From NCBI RefSeq assembly GCF_021284745.1, contig NZ_CP089925.1, positions 620,001 to 684,000 on the forward strand: a DNA stretch of 64,000 nucleotides, read 5' to 3'. The translations under genes and the position numbers were made by a program. The notes beneath the pieces were generated by a model. That model was not told where the DNA came from, did no database searches, and saw only the letters and a list, made by a program, of their open reading frames with translations. Origin of the DNA: Lysobacter sp. KIS68-7. Lineage in GTDB: Bacteria; Pseudomonadota; Gammaproteobacteria; Xanthomonadales; Xanthomonadaceae. Within the stretch, counting starts at the first letter, position 1; each line of letters starts with the position of its first letter. Of this stretch, positions 49,858-58,934 are shown piece after piece.

Positions 49858-50690
49858 TGAAGCCGCTCGCGTCGATGGCGTCGTGTGCGCTCGCTGCCGC
49901 ATTGGCGGCGTGCGCTGGCAGCGCGGTCGAACGCAGCGCGCCACCTCCCGCCGTCGCGCCGGTGCCCGAGTTGAAGCCCGGCGTGCCTGCGGGCTACCTG
50001 GGACGTGCGCTGCCCGACAGCCTCGCGCTGGTACCGCCACCACCTGCCGCGGGTTCGCCTGCATTCGCGCAGGACGAAGCAATCCACGCTGCCGCGCAAA
50101 AGCTGCGCGACGGACCACGCGGCGCGCTGGCGACTTCCGACGCCGACCTGCATTTTCCTCATGCGCCCGGCGCCTTCGACTGCGCACTCGGCACATCGAT
50201 CACGCAGGAGGCGACGCCGCGCCTCTACCTGCTCATGCAACGCACGATGGTGGACGCCGGCATCGCGACGTATCGCGCGAAGGACCATTACAAACGCGAG
50301 CGCCCGTTCGTGCATTACAACGAAGGCACGTGCGCGCCGGGCGACGAGGCAGCGTTGCGCAACGATGGCTCCTATCCGTCGGGCCACACCTCGATCGGAT
50401 GGGCCTGGGGCCTGATCCTCGTGGAGATCGCGCCCGACCGCGCCGATGCTTTGCTCGCGCGGGCGCGTGCGTTCGGCGAGAGCCGCTTGGTGTGCAACGC
50501 GCACTGGCAGAGCGATGTCCTCGCGGGGCGCACGGTGGCCGCCGCCGCGGTGGCGCGCCTGCATGCGGATCCCACCTTCGTTGCCGACGTCGCGGCGGCA
50601 CGTGAAGAGGTGCAACGTGCCGCGCCCATCGATCCATCGAAGTGCACCGGCGAGGCAGCGCTCGACGCGCCGATCGCGGGCGTGCTTTAG
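49857..50690 (+). CDS. Class A nonspecific acid phosphatase (PAP2 superfamily), lipoprotein
   Basis: 277 residues with a lipobox (AALAACAGSAVE). The three-part phosphatase signature is complete: KDHYKRERPF (K-x6-RP), SYPSGHTSIGWA (PSGH) and SRLVCNAHWQSD (SR-x5-H-x3-D). The family hydrolyses phosphate monoesters in the periplasm via a phosphohistidine intermediate. The start overlaps the previous stop by one base, so it is translated by coupling with the DUF1254 gene. Confidence 0.93.
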   Translation: MKPLASMASCALAAALAACAGSAVERSAPPPAVAPVPELKPGVPAGYLGRALPDSLALVPPPPAAGSPAFAQDEAIHAAAQKLRDGPRGALATSDADLHFPHAPGAFDCALGTSITQEATPRLYLLMQRTMVDAGIATYRAKDHYKRERPFVHYNEGTCAPGDEAALRNDGSYPSGHTSIGWAWGLILVEIAPDRADALLARARAFGESRLVCNAHWQSDVLAGRTVAAAAVARLHADPTFVADVAAAREEVQRAAPIDPSKCTGEAALDAPIAGVL

Positions 50691-50708
50691 CAAACCAGGA
50701 GCGAACAC

Positions 50709-51119
50709 ATGCCCCGGAACTCCGTCCTCGCCTGCGGCGCCGCCCTGGCCCTGCTCGCCGCCGCCACCTTCGCTGCCGACAAGGTGCCTTCCGTTCCCGT
50801 GCATTTCGAGAAGGGATCGAGCAGCGCGTCGATGAAGGGCAGCCTCTCCGGCTACGACAGCGTCGAGTATTCGCTGGGCGCGAAGGCCGGGCAGACGATG
50901 ACGGTCAAGATCACCGGCAGCAGCAATGCCAACTTCAACGTCTTCGCGCCGGGCGAAAAGCCGGGCGCGTCCACCGCGATCGGGACGGGTTCCGTCGGCA
51001 CGGATTGGTCCGGGACACTGCCGAAGTCGGGCGACTACACCATCCAGGTCTTCCAGATGCGCGCCTCCGCGCGTCGCGCGGAGGCGGTGCCGTTCACGAT
51101 TGCGTTCGAGGTTCGATGA
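50709..51119 (+). CDS. Secreted PPC-like beta-sandwich protein
   Basis: 136 residues with signal peptide ending ATFAAD and an AGGAG ribosome site. The mature part (about 23-136) is a small beta fold: SVEYSLGAKAGQTMTVKITG, NANFNVFAPGEKP and YTIQVFQMRASARR are typical of PPC-like domains or lysozyme-inhibitor-like barrels. Function unknown. It follows the phosphatase gene by 18 bp and probably belongs to the same transcript. Confidence 0.72.
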   Translation: MPRNSVLACGAALALLAAATFAADKVPSVPVHFEKGSSSASMKGSLSGYDSVEYSLGAKAGQTMTVKITGSSNANFNVFAPGEKPGASTAIGTGSVGTDWSGTLPKSGDYTIQVFQMRASARRAEAVPFTIAFEVR

Positions 51120-51132
51120 AGCTGCGGCGTGG

Positions 51133-52359
51133 CTAGTGCAAAGCCTTGAACGCCGCACGCATCTCCGATGCGAAGACCAGCGGCTCTTCCCACGCCGCGA
51201 AGTGCCCGCCCTTCTTCGCTTCGTTGAAGTAGACGAGGTTCGGGTAACCGCCCTCCGCCCAGCGCCGTGAGGGCTGGTAGATCTCGCCGGGGAAGACGGT
51301 GAACGCCGCGGGGATGGAGAACTTCTTCGGACCGAAGTACGGCGGCTTGTTGTCCCAATAGCTGCGGGCCGAGGAGACACCGGTGTTCGTCAGCCAATAG
51401 AGGGTGATGTTGTCGAGCACGTCGTCCCGCGTCAGCCGCTCCGGCGGCTGCCCTTCGGTCGGCGTGCGCATTGCCGCGAGGACCGCGGCTGCTGGTTGAT
51501 CGTCGCCGTCGCCATGGTCGATCAGCCAGGCTGCGAGTGCGACCGGAGAATCCGCGAGTCCGTAGAGCGTTTGCGGACGCGTCGCCATTTCGATCGCGTA
51601 GCCCGCGTTCTTGACGAAGAAGCCCTGCAGCTTCTGGAGCGCGGCTTTCTCCTGGTCGGTTATGTCGGACGGCGGCGGTGCGCCGGTCTGGATCGTGTTC
51701 GACACGTTATCCGGAAGCGCGAACAGGAAGTTGGTGTGCACGCCCACGAGTTCCGCGGGCGCTGCGACCGCCATCGCGTCCGTGATCTGTCCGCCGACAT
51801 CGCCGCCCTGCGCGACGAAGCGCGTGTATCCCAGGCGCTTCATCAATTCGACCCACGCGCGCGCCATGCGCGCATGATCCCAAGTCACCGTCGGCTTGGA
51901 GGAGAACCCATAGCCGGGGATCGACGGGATCACGACGTCGAAGGCGTCCTCCGCAGTGCCACCGAAGGCCGTGGGATCGGTGAGCGGGCCGATCAACTTG
52001 ATCTGCTCGATGATCGAGCCGGGCCATCCGTGCGAGATGATCACGGGCAGCGCGCCCTTGTGCTTCGAACGCACGTGGATGAAGTGGATGTCGAGGCCGT
52101 CGATCTCGGTGACGAACTGCGGCAAGGCATTGAGCTTCGCTTCGCACTTGCGCCAGTCGTAGTCCGTGGCCCAGTAGCGCGCGAGTTCCTGCAGCGGGCC
52201 GAGCTGTACTCCCTGCGAAGTGTCCGTGACGTTTTCCTTTTCCGGCCACCTGGTCGCATTGATGCGACGCTTCATGTCGACCAGCTGTGTGTCGGGCGCT
52301 TTGAAGTGAAACGGACGAATGGCGCTACCGGCACTGGTTGTTGTTGCTTGTTGACTCAT
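51133..52359 (-). CDS. Epoxide hydrolase (EHN-type alpha/beta hydrolase)
   Basis: 408 residues: an N-terminal EHN lid domain (about 15-110; RPFHFKAPDTQLVDMKRRIN and YDWRKCEAKLNALPQFVTEI) and an alpha/beta hydrolase core with oxyanion motif ISHGWPGSIIEQI, nucleophilic Asp in VAQGGDVGGQITDA, and His in NEAKKGGHFAAWEEP. Homologues open epoxides through an aspartyl-ester intermediate. Tyr residues for ring opening lie in the cap (AGYAIEMATRPQTLYGLA). It converges with the PPC-like gene. Confidence 0.93.
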   Translation of the reverse strand: MSQQATTTSAGSAIRPFHFKAPDTQLVDMKRRINATRWPEKENVTDTSQGVQLGPLQELARYWATDYDWRKCEAKLNALPQFVTEIDGLDIHFIHVRSKHKGALPVIISHGWPGSIIEQIKLIGPLTDPTAFGGTAEDAFDVVIPSIPGYGFSSKPTVTWDHARMARAWVELMKRLGYTRFVAQGGDVGGQITDAMAVAAPAELVGVHTNFLFALPDNVSNTIQTGAPPPSDITDQEKAALQKLQGFFVKNAGYAIEMATRPQTLYGLADSPVALAAWLIDHGDGDDQPAAAVLAAMRTPTEGQPPERLTRDDVLDNITLYWLTNTGVSSARSYWDNKPPYFGPKKFSIPAAFTVFPGEIYQPSRRWAEGGYPNLVYFNEAKKGGHFAAWEEPLVFASEMRAAFKALH

Positions 52360-52528
52360 GGCTGCGTGTCCTCGCCGGGAAGGCGAAGACGCCGCGCGAC
52401 GACACTAGGCCGCGCGCCGCACGGTCTGCGTCGCACCGGTGATGGTGGGGGGTCCATGCAGGGTCTGCCTTCAGGCGTGCGGCAGATATCACCTGCTTGG
52501 GTCGCAATCGGCTGTCTGACGGATTAGC

Positions 52529-53332
52529 TCACTTCGGCAAGTAATCGTTTGCCTCGACCAACTCCACCCCCGGCGCCTCGACGATGCACTGCCGCAACAA
52601 ATACGCGTGCCCCTCACCGTAGAACACCACCGCGCGCCCACCCGCCGGCAGCGACTGCAGCAACCTGGCGCAGATCGCAAGATTGCGCGCATACCACGCA
52701 CCGACCAGGCGCGCACCCGGCTGCGTGTCGCCATCGCCATAGCGCAGCATGTCCACGTAGAACCCATGGTTCTTGAGCGCGCGCTCTGGTGAGTTCATGT
52801 AGCGAAGCACCGATCCGATGCTGCCCTCGCGCACGCGCTCGCTGAGGTTCTGCACTTCGTGCCCCGCTCCCGCCAGCGCCGCATCCAATCGCGGTGCCAT
52901 GCCGTGGCTGCTGGCGTAGGCCTTCACCGGATCGAACGGAAATTCCCCTTGCACGTCGATGCCGTGCACGCGCTCCAGCTCACGCAACTTCGCCAAGCGG
53001 AATCCCAACTGCACGACCTCGTTGCGCGAAGGCGGCAGCTTGCCGGCGCGGAAGCTCGCGTACTGCTCGTCCGTCTGCGCCTGCGGCCACTCCACCATGA
53101 CCTCGGTCGGCGCGAACTTCGCAAGCGATGCGGCAACGGCGGCCAGTTCCTTCTGGCGTTTGTCCGTCAGCACGTCGTCGACCTGGACGTTGAAGACGTC
53201 GCGTCCCGGGTTGTCCAGGTGGAAGGTGCCGACGATCATGACTTTCGTCGGCGCCGGGTTCGCGGCCGTCTGTGCCGACGCATCGCCAGCGGCGATCAGC
53301 GCGCAAAGCAGCACCACCATCCTTGCGAACAT
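52529..53332 (-). CDS. Secreted DUF5694/TraB-like protein
   Basis: 267 residues from MFARMVVLLCALIAAGDA, with a signal peptide ending ASAQ. Features are VMIVGTFHLDNPGRDVFNVQ near the start, PTEVMVEWPQAQTD, and the terminal VVFYGEGHAYLLRQCIVEAP; the GTFHL...E...GEGH pattern recalls TraB/PrgY-like and DUF5694 proteins, which are suspected metal-dependent enzymes. No activity is proven. Upstream Met codons fall in other coding sequence, so 53332 is chosen. Confidence 0.8.
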   Translation of the reverse strand: MFARMVVLLCALIAAGDASAQTAANPAPTKVMIVGTFHLDNPGRDVFNVQVDDVLTDKRQKELAAVAASLAKFAPTEVMVEWPQAQTDEQYASFRAGKLPPSRNEVVQLGFRLAKLRELERVHGIDVQGEFPFDPVKAYASSHGMAPRLDAALAGAGHEVQNLSERVREGSIGSVLRYMNSPERALKNHGFYVDMLRYGDGDTQPGARLVGAWYARNLAICARLLQSLPAGGRAVVFYGEGHAYLLRQCIVEAPGVELVEANDYLPK

Positions 53333-53363
53333 GCGGGCACTCCTGCCAGGCGAGCGCGGGATT

Positions 53364-54353
53364 CTACTCGCCGAGCGACACGATGACATTGCCGACGGCC
53401 TTGCCGCCTTCCACCAGCGCATGGGCATCGGCGATCCGTTCCAGCGGAAGTTCGGCCGCGATGTTGTGCTGCAGGGCTCCGCTGGCGAGCAGGGCGGTCA
53501 ACCCATCGATGGCACGCCGCCTGTCGCGCTCGGACAGGTGGTACACGATGAAGAAGTGGCACGAGATGTTCTTCAGGATGCCGGGCACGAAGGGCACCTC
53601 GACCATGGGGTGGCCGCTGCCGTAGATGACCACGTCACCATCGCGCGCCAGGAGGTCGAAATCGAGGGTGGCGTTCGCCGCGAAGTCGACTTCGATGATG
53701 CGATCAACCCCCCGCCCGTCCGTTGCCACGCGGATTGCTTCGCGCACGTCGGCGCGACGGTAGTCGATCGTCGCGTCGGCACCGGCGTCGCGCGCGAGTG
53801 TCGCCTTGGCTTCATTGCTGACGGTCGCGATCACCTGGGCAGCGCCCGTCAGGCGCGCCATCTGCACCGCGTAGTGCCCGACCGCGCCTGCGCCGCCGGC
53901 CACGAGCACGCGTTTTCCCTCCACGCCGCCGTGCATGTGCACGGCGTGGTACGCCGTCAACGCCGGAATACCGAGCAGCGCACCGACCTTGAGGTCCACG
54001 CCATCAGGCAACCTGACCGCCTGTTCGGCGGGCACGACGACGAACTCGGCCGCAGTGCCATCGGGCCGTCCCCAGGCCGCATTCCACAGCCACACGCGCT
54101 CCCCGACGCGCGCGGGATCGACGTCCTCGCCGACGGCATCGATGTGCCCCGCGCCATCGCTGTGCGGCGTGATCCGTGGAAACGGAAGCACGGCAGAGCG
54201 CGTGCCGGCGCGCGACTTCGTGTCGGACGGGTTCACGCCGGACCATTGCACGCGAACGCGCACGCAGCCGCGATCTGGCTCCGGTCGCGCAAGCTCTGCA
54301 ATCGACAACACCTCGTGTGCAGGTCCTGTGCGTGTGTAGATGGCTGCGCGCAT
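53364..54353 (-). CDS. NADPH:quinone reductase-like MDR oxidoreductase
   Basis: 329 residues. Zinc-free medium-chain dehydrogenase fold: GroES-like part (RVQWSGVNPSDTKSRAGTRS; HSDGAGHIDAVGEDV) and a Rossmann domain with VAGGAGAVGHYAVQMARLTG (NADPH loop), and ISCHFFIVYHLSERDRRRAI near the C-terminus, as in zeta-crystallin-type quinone reductases. It likely reduces quinones or enals in the cytoplasm; substrate unknown. It is divergent from the MipA-like gene. Confidence 0.92.
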   Translation of the reverse strand: MRAAIYTRTGPAHEVLSIAELARPEPDRGCVRVRVQWSGVNPSDTKSRAGTRSAVLPFPRITPHSDGAGHIDAVGEDVDPARVGERVWLWNAAWGRPDGTAAEFVVVPAEQAVRLPDGVDLKVGALLGIPALTAYHAVHMHGGVEGKRVLVAGGAGAVGHYAVQMARLTGAAQVIATVSNEAKATLARDAGADATIDYRRADVREAIRVATDGRGVDRIIEVDFAANATLDFDLLARDGDVVIYGSGHPMVEVPFVPGILKNISCHFFIVYHLSERDRRRAIDGLTALLASGALQHNIAAELPLERIADAHALVEGGKAVGNVIVSLGE

Positions 54354-54433
54354 GTCGCAGGAATCGTACGCGCCGCTGCAGATGTCGCAACAGCCCCTTG
54401 TCGGTGATGGAACGACGCGTTAGCGTTCCGAAC

Positions 54434-55813
54434 ATGACGTGGGCGCGCGCACTGTCGCTTGGCTCTGCCCTGTGCGCGGTCGCCTGCACCGCGCACGCGC
54501 AGGACGCGCTCCTGGGCACCGTGCTGGAAGAACCCGGCAACGCCGGACTGGGCTTCCTCTTCCGCACCGAGACGTCCCCGTACATCGGTGCCGACCACCG
54601 CGACGACTTCCTGCCGCTATACCTCTACGAAGGCGAGCGCTTCTTCCTGCGTGCGAACCAAGTCGGCGTGCGCGTGTGGCACAACGACACGATGGGCTTC
54701 GAAGGATTCGCGGAGCGGCGCCTGGAAGGCTATCCGGAAGACGAAGCGCCTGCGTCATTGGAAGGCATGCGAGTGCGCAACACCGGCGCCGACCTCGGTG
54801 CGCGCTTCTACCTGCAGCACGGCGCATCGCGTTGGGACCTGAGCGTGCGGCACGACATCGCCAACCTCTCGCACGGCACCGAAGTGCGCGCCGGTTACGA
54901 CTACACGATCCAGGGCGACCGCTGGCGCTTGCAGCCAGTCGTGTTGCTGTCGTGGCGCAGCGCCGACCTCAACGACTACTACTACGGCGTGTCGCCCCTG
55001 GAAGCGCGACCGGATCGCCCCGTCTACGACGCGGGCGCAGGTTGGAACGCCACGCTCGGGCTCTACGGCCAGTACAAGATCCTGCACAACTGGAGCCTCA
55101 TCGGCGGCGCGTACGCCACGCAGGTGTCCTCCGAAATCCGCGACAGCCCGGTGGTGGAAGACAAGACGCGCTGGGGCGTGATGGCCGGTGCGGTCTACGA
55201 CTTCGGCAACAGCCAGGTGCGTTGGGACGACGACAACACACCGACCTACATCAAGGTCTTCTACGGGCGCGACAGCGGCGAAGGCTGCCACCTGGTGCGC
55301 ATCATGGCGCTGGCCTGCGTGAGCCTGAACGACGACGACCCGACCGACATCGTGGGCGTGCACGTCGGCCGCCCGTTCGTCTCGCGCTTCAACGGCTGGC
55401 CGGTCGACGTGATCGGCTACGCCGGCCTGCTGCGCCATCTCGAGAAAGGCCGCCAGCCCGACGGCTGGCAGATCGACGCCTACATGAAGGGCTTCTGGTA
55501 CGGATTCCCCTGGAGCCATCGCGTGAACACGCGCCTGGGCTTCGGCATCGGCGTCTCCTACGCCGAGCGCGTGCCCTACACCGAAATCACCGCGCAGGCC
55601 CGCCGCGGGGAGAACACGTCGAAGCTGCTCAACTACCTGGAGCCGAGCGTCGACGTGAGCGTGGGCGACCTGTTCGGCAACAAGCGCTGGCACGACCTGT
55701 ACTTCGGGTTCGCCGTGTCGCACCGCTCCGGCATCTTCGGCAGCTCGCAGCTGCTCGGGACCGTCGACGGCGGGTCCAACTACATCTACGCCTATCTCGA
55801 AGGGGCGTTCTGA
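54434..55813 (+). CDS. MipA/OmpV-like outer-membrane beta-barrel protein
   Basis: 459 residues with a signal peptide ending AHAQDA. Transmembrane beta-strand features are frequent Tyr/Trp/Phe at strand ends (PLYLYEGERFFLRANQVGVR, RWDLSVRHDIANLSHGTEVR, RLGFGIGVSYAERVPYTEIT) and a terminal aromatic residue (AYLEGAF) for barrel assembly. The N-terminal half matches the MipA/OmpV group. The last 150 residues (YLEPSVDVSVGDLFGNKRWH) may form an extra barrel part or a fused PagL-like region. The start could also be nine codons upstream. Confidence 0.8.
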   Translation: MTWARALSLGSALCAVACTAHAQDALLGTVLEEPGNAGLGFLFRTETSPYIGADHRDDFLPLYLYEGERFFLRANQVGVRVWHNDTMGFEGFAERRLEGYPEDEAPASLEGMRVRNTGADLGARFYLQHGASRWDLSVRHDIANLSHGTEVRAGYDYTIQGDRWRLQPVVLLSWRSADLNDYYYGVSPLEARPDRPVYDAGAGWNATLGLYGQYKILHNWSLIGGAYATQVSSEIRDSPVVEDKTRWGVMAGAVYDFGNSQVRWDDDNTPTYIKVFYGRDSGEGCHLVRIMALACVSLNDDDPTDIVGVHVGRPFVSRFNGWPVDVIGYAGLLRHLEKGRQPDGWQIDAYMKGFWYGFPWSHRVNTRLGFGIGVSYAERVPYTEITAQARRGENTSKLLNYLEPSVDVSVGDLFGNKRWHDLYFGFAVSHRSGIFGSSQLLGTVDGGSNYIYAYLEGAF

Positions 55814-55888
55814 AACGGCAGCGCCCGGGGGCGTCCCGTTTGGGCCGCCGGCTGCGTTTCTTTTCTTGATGAGCCATCGGGCAACCCC

Positions 55889-57643
55889 ATGCTGACCCTC
55901 CGCCAGCTGCGCAAGCGCAAGGTCGGGCAATGGGTGCTCGGTTACACGGCGGTCGCGTGGGCCGCGTTGCAGGTGGCCGGCATGCTGGCCAGCACCTACG
56001 GCTGGTCGCCCACCGCGATGCGCGTGGGTGTGGCGCTGTCGGTCCTCGGGTTCTTCATCACGCTGGTCATCGCGTGGTTCCAGGGCGAGCGCGGGGTCCA
56101 GAAGGTCACGCGCGTCGAAGTGATCCTGATCGCGTTGATCATGGTCGTGGGCGGCGCCTGGTTGTGGCAGACGGTGCGCAACACGGCCGAATCGGAGGCC
56201 GTCCCCGGCACGCCGCTCGTGAGCGCGGGCATCCCCACGATCGAGCAGGATCCCTCCATCGCCGTGCTGCCGCTGGAGAACATGAGCACCGACAAGGAGC
56301 AGCAGTACTTCTCCGACGGTATTTCGGAAGAACTGCTCAACGTGCTGAACAAGGTGCCGGAGCTGCGCGTGATCGCGCGCACGTCGAGCTTCGCGTTCAA
56401 GGGCCAGGACATCGAGATCCCGGAGATCGCGCGCCGCCTGCACGTCGCGTCGATCCTGCAAGGCAGCGTGCGCAGGGCGGGCGGCCGTGTGCGCATCGCG
56501 GTGCAGTTGGTGCGCGCCACCGATGGCGCGCAGCTGTGGGCGGACACCTACGACCGCAACTTCGACGACATCTTCCAGGTGCAGGACGAGATCGCCGCCT
56601 CCGTCGTGGACCAACTGAAGATCAAGTTGCTGAAGGCACCGATCGTCACGCCCGTGGATCCCCGGGTGTATCCGCTGGTGCTCCAGGCACAGGCGCTGTT
56701 CGACCAGCAGAGCAAGGAGGGCCGCGCGCAGGCACTGCTCCTGTTCAAGCAGGCGCTGAACATCGCGCCGAACGAGTCGCGTGCGTGGGCGGGCCTGGGG
56801 CGCGTGTACATCAACCAATCCATCTACAGCGAAATGCCGCAGGCCGAAGCGGCGAAGCTGGCACGCGACGCGCTGAACAAGGCGTTGAGCATCGACCCGC
56901 GCAACGTCATCGCCATCACCGGCCTTGCGCGGCTGGCCGCGGACTTCGACTTCGACGCGCAGGCGGCCGCCGATTACAACAAGCGTGCGTTGCAGATCGA
57001 ACCGAACAACCTGGTCGCCATCAACACGCTCGGCATCCTGCTCAGCAACGTGGGCCGCTTCGACGAAGCCCTGCCGCTGTACGACTACCGCGTGGCGCAC
57101 GATCCCGCGAACCCCACCGCCTACAACAATCGCGGCATCACGCGTTATTACGCGCGGCAATGGGATGCGGCCATCGACGACTTCCGCAGCGCGCTGCGCC
57201 TGAGCCCTGCCTTCGTCGGCGCGCGCAACGGCATTGCCGCCTCGCTGCTGGCGGGCAAGGGCGACGCAGCCGGTGCGCTGCGCGAGATCGACCTCGAACC
57301 GGATGAAGCCTCGCGGCTGCAGGTGCGTGCGCTGGCCCTGTACTCCCTCGGCCGCACGCGAGAATCCAACGCGGCCCTGCAGCAGCTCATCAAGACCTAT
57401 GGCGACCAGCAACCCACGCTGGTCGCGCTGGCGTACGCCTATCGCGTGGATCGCGACGAAGCGTTCAAGTGGCTGGGCAAAGCCGCGAGCAGCCACGACC
57501 CCGCCGCCACGTCGGTGGCCTTCGACGTCCTGGCCGACTCGCTGCGCGACGACCCGCGCTGGCAGCCCTTCCTGCACCAGATCGGCTATGCGCCGGAGCA
57601 ACTGGCGAGCATCAAGATCGAGGTGCCGAAGCCGGGGACGTGA
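55889..57643 (+). CDS. Membrane-anchored FlgO-like / TPR protein, copy 1
   Basis: 584 residues. Three N-terminal hydrophobic helices (about 14-32, 46-63 and 76-95) anchor it. Next comes a FlgO/TolB-N-like alpha-beta domain (about 125-250) with SIAVLPLENMSTDKEQQYFS, FSDGISEELLNVL and ILQGSVRRAGGRVRIAVQLV, then TPR repeats to the C-terminus (PLYDYRVAHDPANPTAYNNR). Such proteins are often labelled adenylate cyclase-like, but no cyclase domain is present. A paralogue with a different N-terminus lies at 58935. Confidence 0.85.
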   Translation: MLTLRQLRKRKVGQWVLGYTAVAWAALQVAGMLASTYGWSPTAMRVGVALSVLGFFITLVIAWFQGERGVQKVTRVEVILIALIMVVGGAWLWQTVRNTAESEAVPGTPLVSAGIPTIEQDPSIAVLPLENMSTDKEQQYFSDGISEELLNVLNKVPELRVIARTSSFAFKGQDIEIPEIARRLHVASILQGSVRRAGGRVRIAVQLVRATDGAQLWADTYDRNFDDIFQVQDEIAASVVDQLKIKLLKAPIVTPVDPRVYPLVLQAQALFDQQSKEGRAQALLLFKQALNIAPNESRAWAGLGRVYINQSIYSEMPQAEAAKLARDALNKALSIDPRNVIAITGLARLAADFDFDAQAAADYNKRALQIEPNNLVAINTLGILLSNVGRFDEALPLYDYRVAHDPANPTAYNNRGITRYYARQWDAAIDDFRSALRLSPAFVGARNGIAASLLAGKGDAAGALREIDLEPDEASRLQVRALALYSLGRTRESNAALQQLIKTYGDQQPTLVALAYAYRVDRDEAFKWLGKAASSHDPAATSVAFDVLADSLRDDPRWQPFLHQIGYAPEQLASIKIEVPKPGT

Positions 57644-57730
57644 TGCACGGGGTTAGCCTCACCCGACTAGGGGAGTCGCATCGCGCGATTCCGTCGTTCT
57701 CTCTGAGTGGGAGCCACAACAGAGAACGCC

Positions 57731-58213
57731 ATGCAGATCCAGATCAAAAGAACGGTATGCCTGCTCGCCCTGGCCCTCGCCGCGACGGCGGCCATGGCCG
57801 CGACCCATTTCCTGCGCGCGCCGAGTGCGCGGCTTGGCTCGCCCAAGGTGATCATCGATTGGACGGAAGTCGGGCTGGGGAGCCTCGACAGCGTCAACTA
57901 CGTGGCGAGCGCAACGGCCGGCGCGCGCTACCAGTGCGTCAACCGCGGCAACAACTGCCCGGCGGCTTCGAACAAGGAAGACGTGCTTGCGAATGTCTCC
58001 GTGGGCGGTACGTTCAACGTCGACAAGAACGGGAGGATCATCGGGACGCTGACCATTCCGGCGCCGCCTGGCACGTTGGTGTGTCCGGGGAATCAGAAGG
58101 TGGGGGTTGTCTCCGCCGTCTTCACCAACATCACCCTGACGGATTTGACCAACGGGATTACGACGCCGACCAATCCGTCGGCGCTGACGTACAACGGACC
58201 TGAGTGTCCGTAA
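57731..58213 (+). CDS. Secreted protein, unknown function
   Basis: 160 residues from MQIQIKRTVCLLALALAAT, signal peptide ending AMAA. The mature protein has four cysteines in pairs (YQCVNRGNNCPA and LVCPGNQKV, ending PECP), likely disulfides, and Thr/Asn-rich strands (FTNITLTDLTNGITTPTNPS). No family is recognised. A strong terminator follows, shared with the next convergent gene. Confidence 0.7.
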   Translation: MQIQIKRTVCLLALALAATAAMAATHFLRAPSARLGSPKVIIDWTEVGLGSLDSVNYVASATAGARYQCVNRGNNCPAASNKEDVLANVSVGGTFNVDKNGRIIGTLTIPAPPGTLVCPGNQKVGVVSAVFTNITLTDLTNGITTPTNPSALTYNGPECP

Positions 58214-58222
58214 CCGATACGA

Positions 58223-58253
58223 GGAAAGAGCCCCGCCACGCGGGGCTCTTTCC
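58223..58253. terminator. Bidirectional hairpin terminator
   Basis: A 13-bp perfect stem GGAAAGAGCCCCG / CGGGGCTCTTTCC with loop CCACG, lying between the convergent stops at 58213 and 58265. A/T-rich outer stem gives T-containing ends on both strands. Confidence 0.9.
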
Positions 58254-58264
58254 TTACGACTGCA

Positions 58265-58840
58265 CTAACAACCGCCGCTGCGGGCAGGATCACTCACGAC
58301 AAGTTGCGTTGCCGCAACCTGCTTCGCGACACCCTGCACACCCGGCTCGGCGAGGCTGATGTGCCCCCGAATATCGAACTTCAGATTGACGACGTCGTCC
58401 TTGAATTTGATCGCGCCTTTCACGTCCGCGAAGTCCCCCGTGCCGTCCACGAGCGCGTGTTCGCAGCGACCGTGGATCTCTTCCGTGAAGTTGGCGTCCG
58501 TGTACTTCCCCGTGAAGGTGTAGGTCGTCTCGAATGTTCCGCACGCCGTGCCGTTGAGGCAGCCGACGAAGAGCTCGGTCCCTTGCTCGATGTACGTGCC
58601 GCTCGGGTTGAGCCTGGAGGCGGAGACATAGGTGTACCAGCAGCCGTCGAGGCTTCCGGAGAGATCGATCGGCGGGTAATCCCCTGTGTCGACGGGTGGA
58701 CTCCCGACGGGCGGTTGACATGTGTTGTTGAACACGCCGATCGCGGAGACCTGCGTGGTCCCCGCAAGCGCCGGCGCGGACAGGATGGCGAACACCAATG
58801 ACGTCATGGCCGCAGAGAGCAGGAAATGATGGGCTTTCAT
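58265..58840 (-). CDS. Secreted protein, unknown function
   Basis: 191 residues, signal peptide ending APALAG. Several cysteines (NTCQPPVGS, DGCWYTYVS, VGCLNGTACG, GRCEHALV, and the terminal RSGGC) suggest a disulfide-rich beta fold. TFETTYTFTGKYTDANFTEE and FADVKGAIKFKDDVVNLKFD resemble a lipocalin-like or DUF3224-like sheet. No reliable family. It is divergent from the second FlgO/TPR gene. Confidence 0.68.
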   Translation of the reverse strand: MKAHHFLLSAAMTSLVFAILSAPALAGTTQVSAIGVFNNTCQPPVGSPPVDTGDYPPIDLSGSLDGCWYTYVSASRLNPSGTYIEQGTELFVGCLNGTACGTFETTYTFTGKYTDANFTEEIHGRCEHALVDGTGDFADVKGAIKFKDDVVNLKFDIRGHISLAEPGVQGVAKQVAATQLVVSDPARSGGC

Positions 58841-58934
58841 GGCGTTCTCCGTGGATGGGGCACCCCATCCAACGACCGAAAATCCCGTCCAGGGAAGTGA
58901 CTCGGGGAGAAGTCACCGTGACCTGCCCCGCCGC

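Noticed and set aside
54755-57601. A 948-codon minus-strand frame under the MipA-like and FlgO/TPR genes
   Set aside because: Antisense to two clear genes, with His/Arg/Val-rich composition and no motifs.
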